DNA of 25,621 nucleotides. Source: an uncultured Clostridia bacterium. GTDB taxonomy: Bacteria; Bacillota; Clostridia; TANB77; CAG-508. Shown here piece by piece: positions 25,600-25,621 of the stretch. Both the position numbers and the translations under genes were made by a program. The number at the start of each line of letters is the position of its first letter. Positions within the stretch are counted from its first letter, which is position 1. Location: assembly GCA_948857205.1 (NCBI GenBank), contig CAQPRV010000119.1, positions 1 through 25,621 on the forward strand. Reading direction: 5' to 3'. The notes beneath the pieces were generated by a model. That model did not search any database and was not told the DNA's origin. It saw only the letters and a program-made list of their open reading frames with translations.

Positions 25600-25621
25600 T
25601 TTTTTGTGTATTAAAATCTAC

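Larger units (their letters stand above)
25236..25621. other. AT-rich non-coding tail of the window
   Basis: I see no gene with a ribosome site here. It contains a 9-bp hairpin at 25523-25544 (AACGGAAAA with TTTTCCGTT), followed by TTGC. It also contains a GC-rich palindromic segment at 25556-25599 centred on GCCACGTGGC. A 26-codon frame on the - strand (25320-25400) lacks a ribosome site and similarity I can name. Confidence 0.5.

Overview
The window is very AT-rich chromosomal DNA from a spore-forming, Gram-positive (Firmicutes/Clostridia-type) bacterium. The evidence is a complete Spo0A with its C-terminal sporulation domain, FtsY without an acidic A domain, an rnc / Elp3-like radical SAM / ftsY neighbourhood, a DUF5665 protein, AGGAGG-type ribosome binding sites and sigma-A promoters. 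The long DUF11-type surface proteins recall uncultured gut Clostridia, but that placement is an inference.

Region 1 (1-7400) is a surface-protein locus. The 3' end of one gene, cut by the window edge, is followed by a complete paralogue of 1791 residues. The complete protein has a signal peptide, a putative thioester adhesion domain (Cys98/Gln202), six DUF11/D2-type repeats separated by acidic linkers, and a C-terminal TG-hydrophobic-KR tail. Behind it lie about 700 bases of terminators, hairpins and interspersed repeats.

Region 2 (7400-12400, + strand) is a metabolic and regulatory block: a YnbB-type PLP enzyme, a small P-loop kinase-like protein and a BaiN/YhiN-type flavoprotein in a likely operon, then a YigZ/IMPACT protein and spo0A.

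Region 3 (12650-14985, - strand) is a two-gene operon: a membrane-anchored G5-SH3-glucosaminidase cell-wall hydrolase, then a single-pass membrane protein of unknown function.

Region 4 (15050-25235) is the rnc-ftsY region. rnc and the radical SAM gene are followed by a YitT transporter-like gene, a convergent multi-GGDEF gene, a truncated MazG-like gene, ftsY, a UPF0182 membrane protein and a DUF5665 protein. smc, often found between rnc and ftsY in Clostridia, is absent here.

The most interesting non-coding content is a 250/201-bp palindromic repeat family at 15051-15300 and 20214-20414. It has long terminal inverted repeats, an arm-to-arm covariation and a clean 49-bp deletion between 9-bp direct repeats. 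One end of each copy lies exactly 9 nt from the -35 box of a sigma-A promoter. Two other repeat families (6946/12402, and the GGGGACGG type at 6722/7286) also occur. The protein signals most worth following are the thioester/isopeptide surface protein with an unusual anchoring tail and a protein with three GGDEF-like domains, two of them degenerate.
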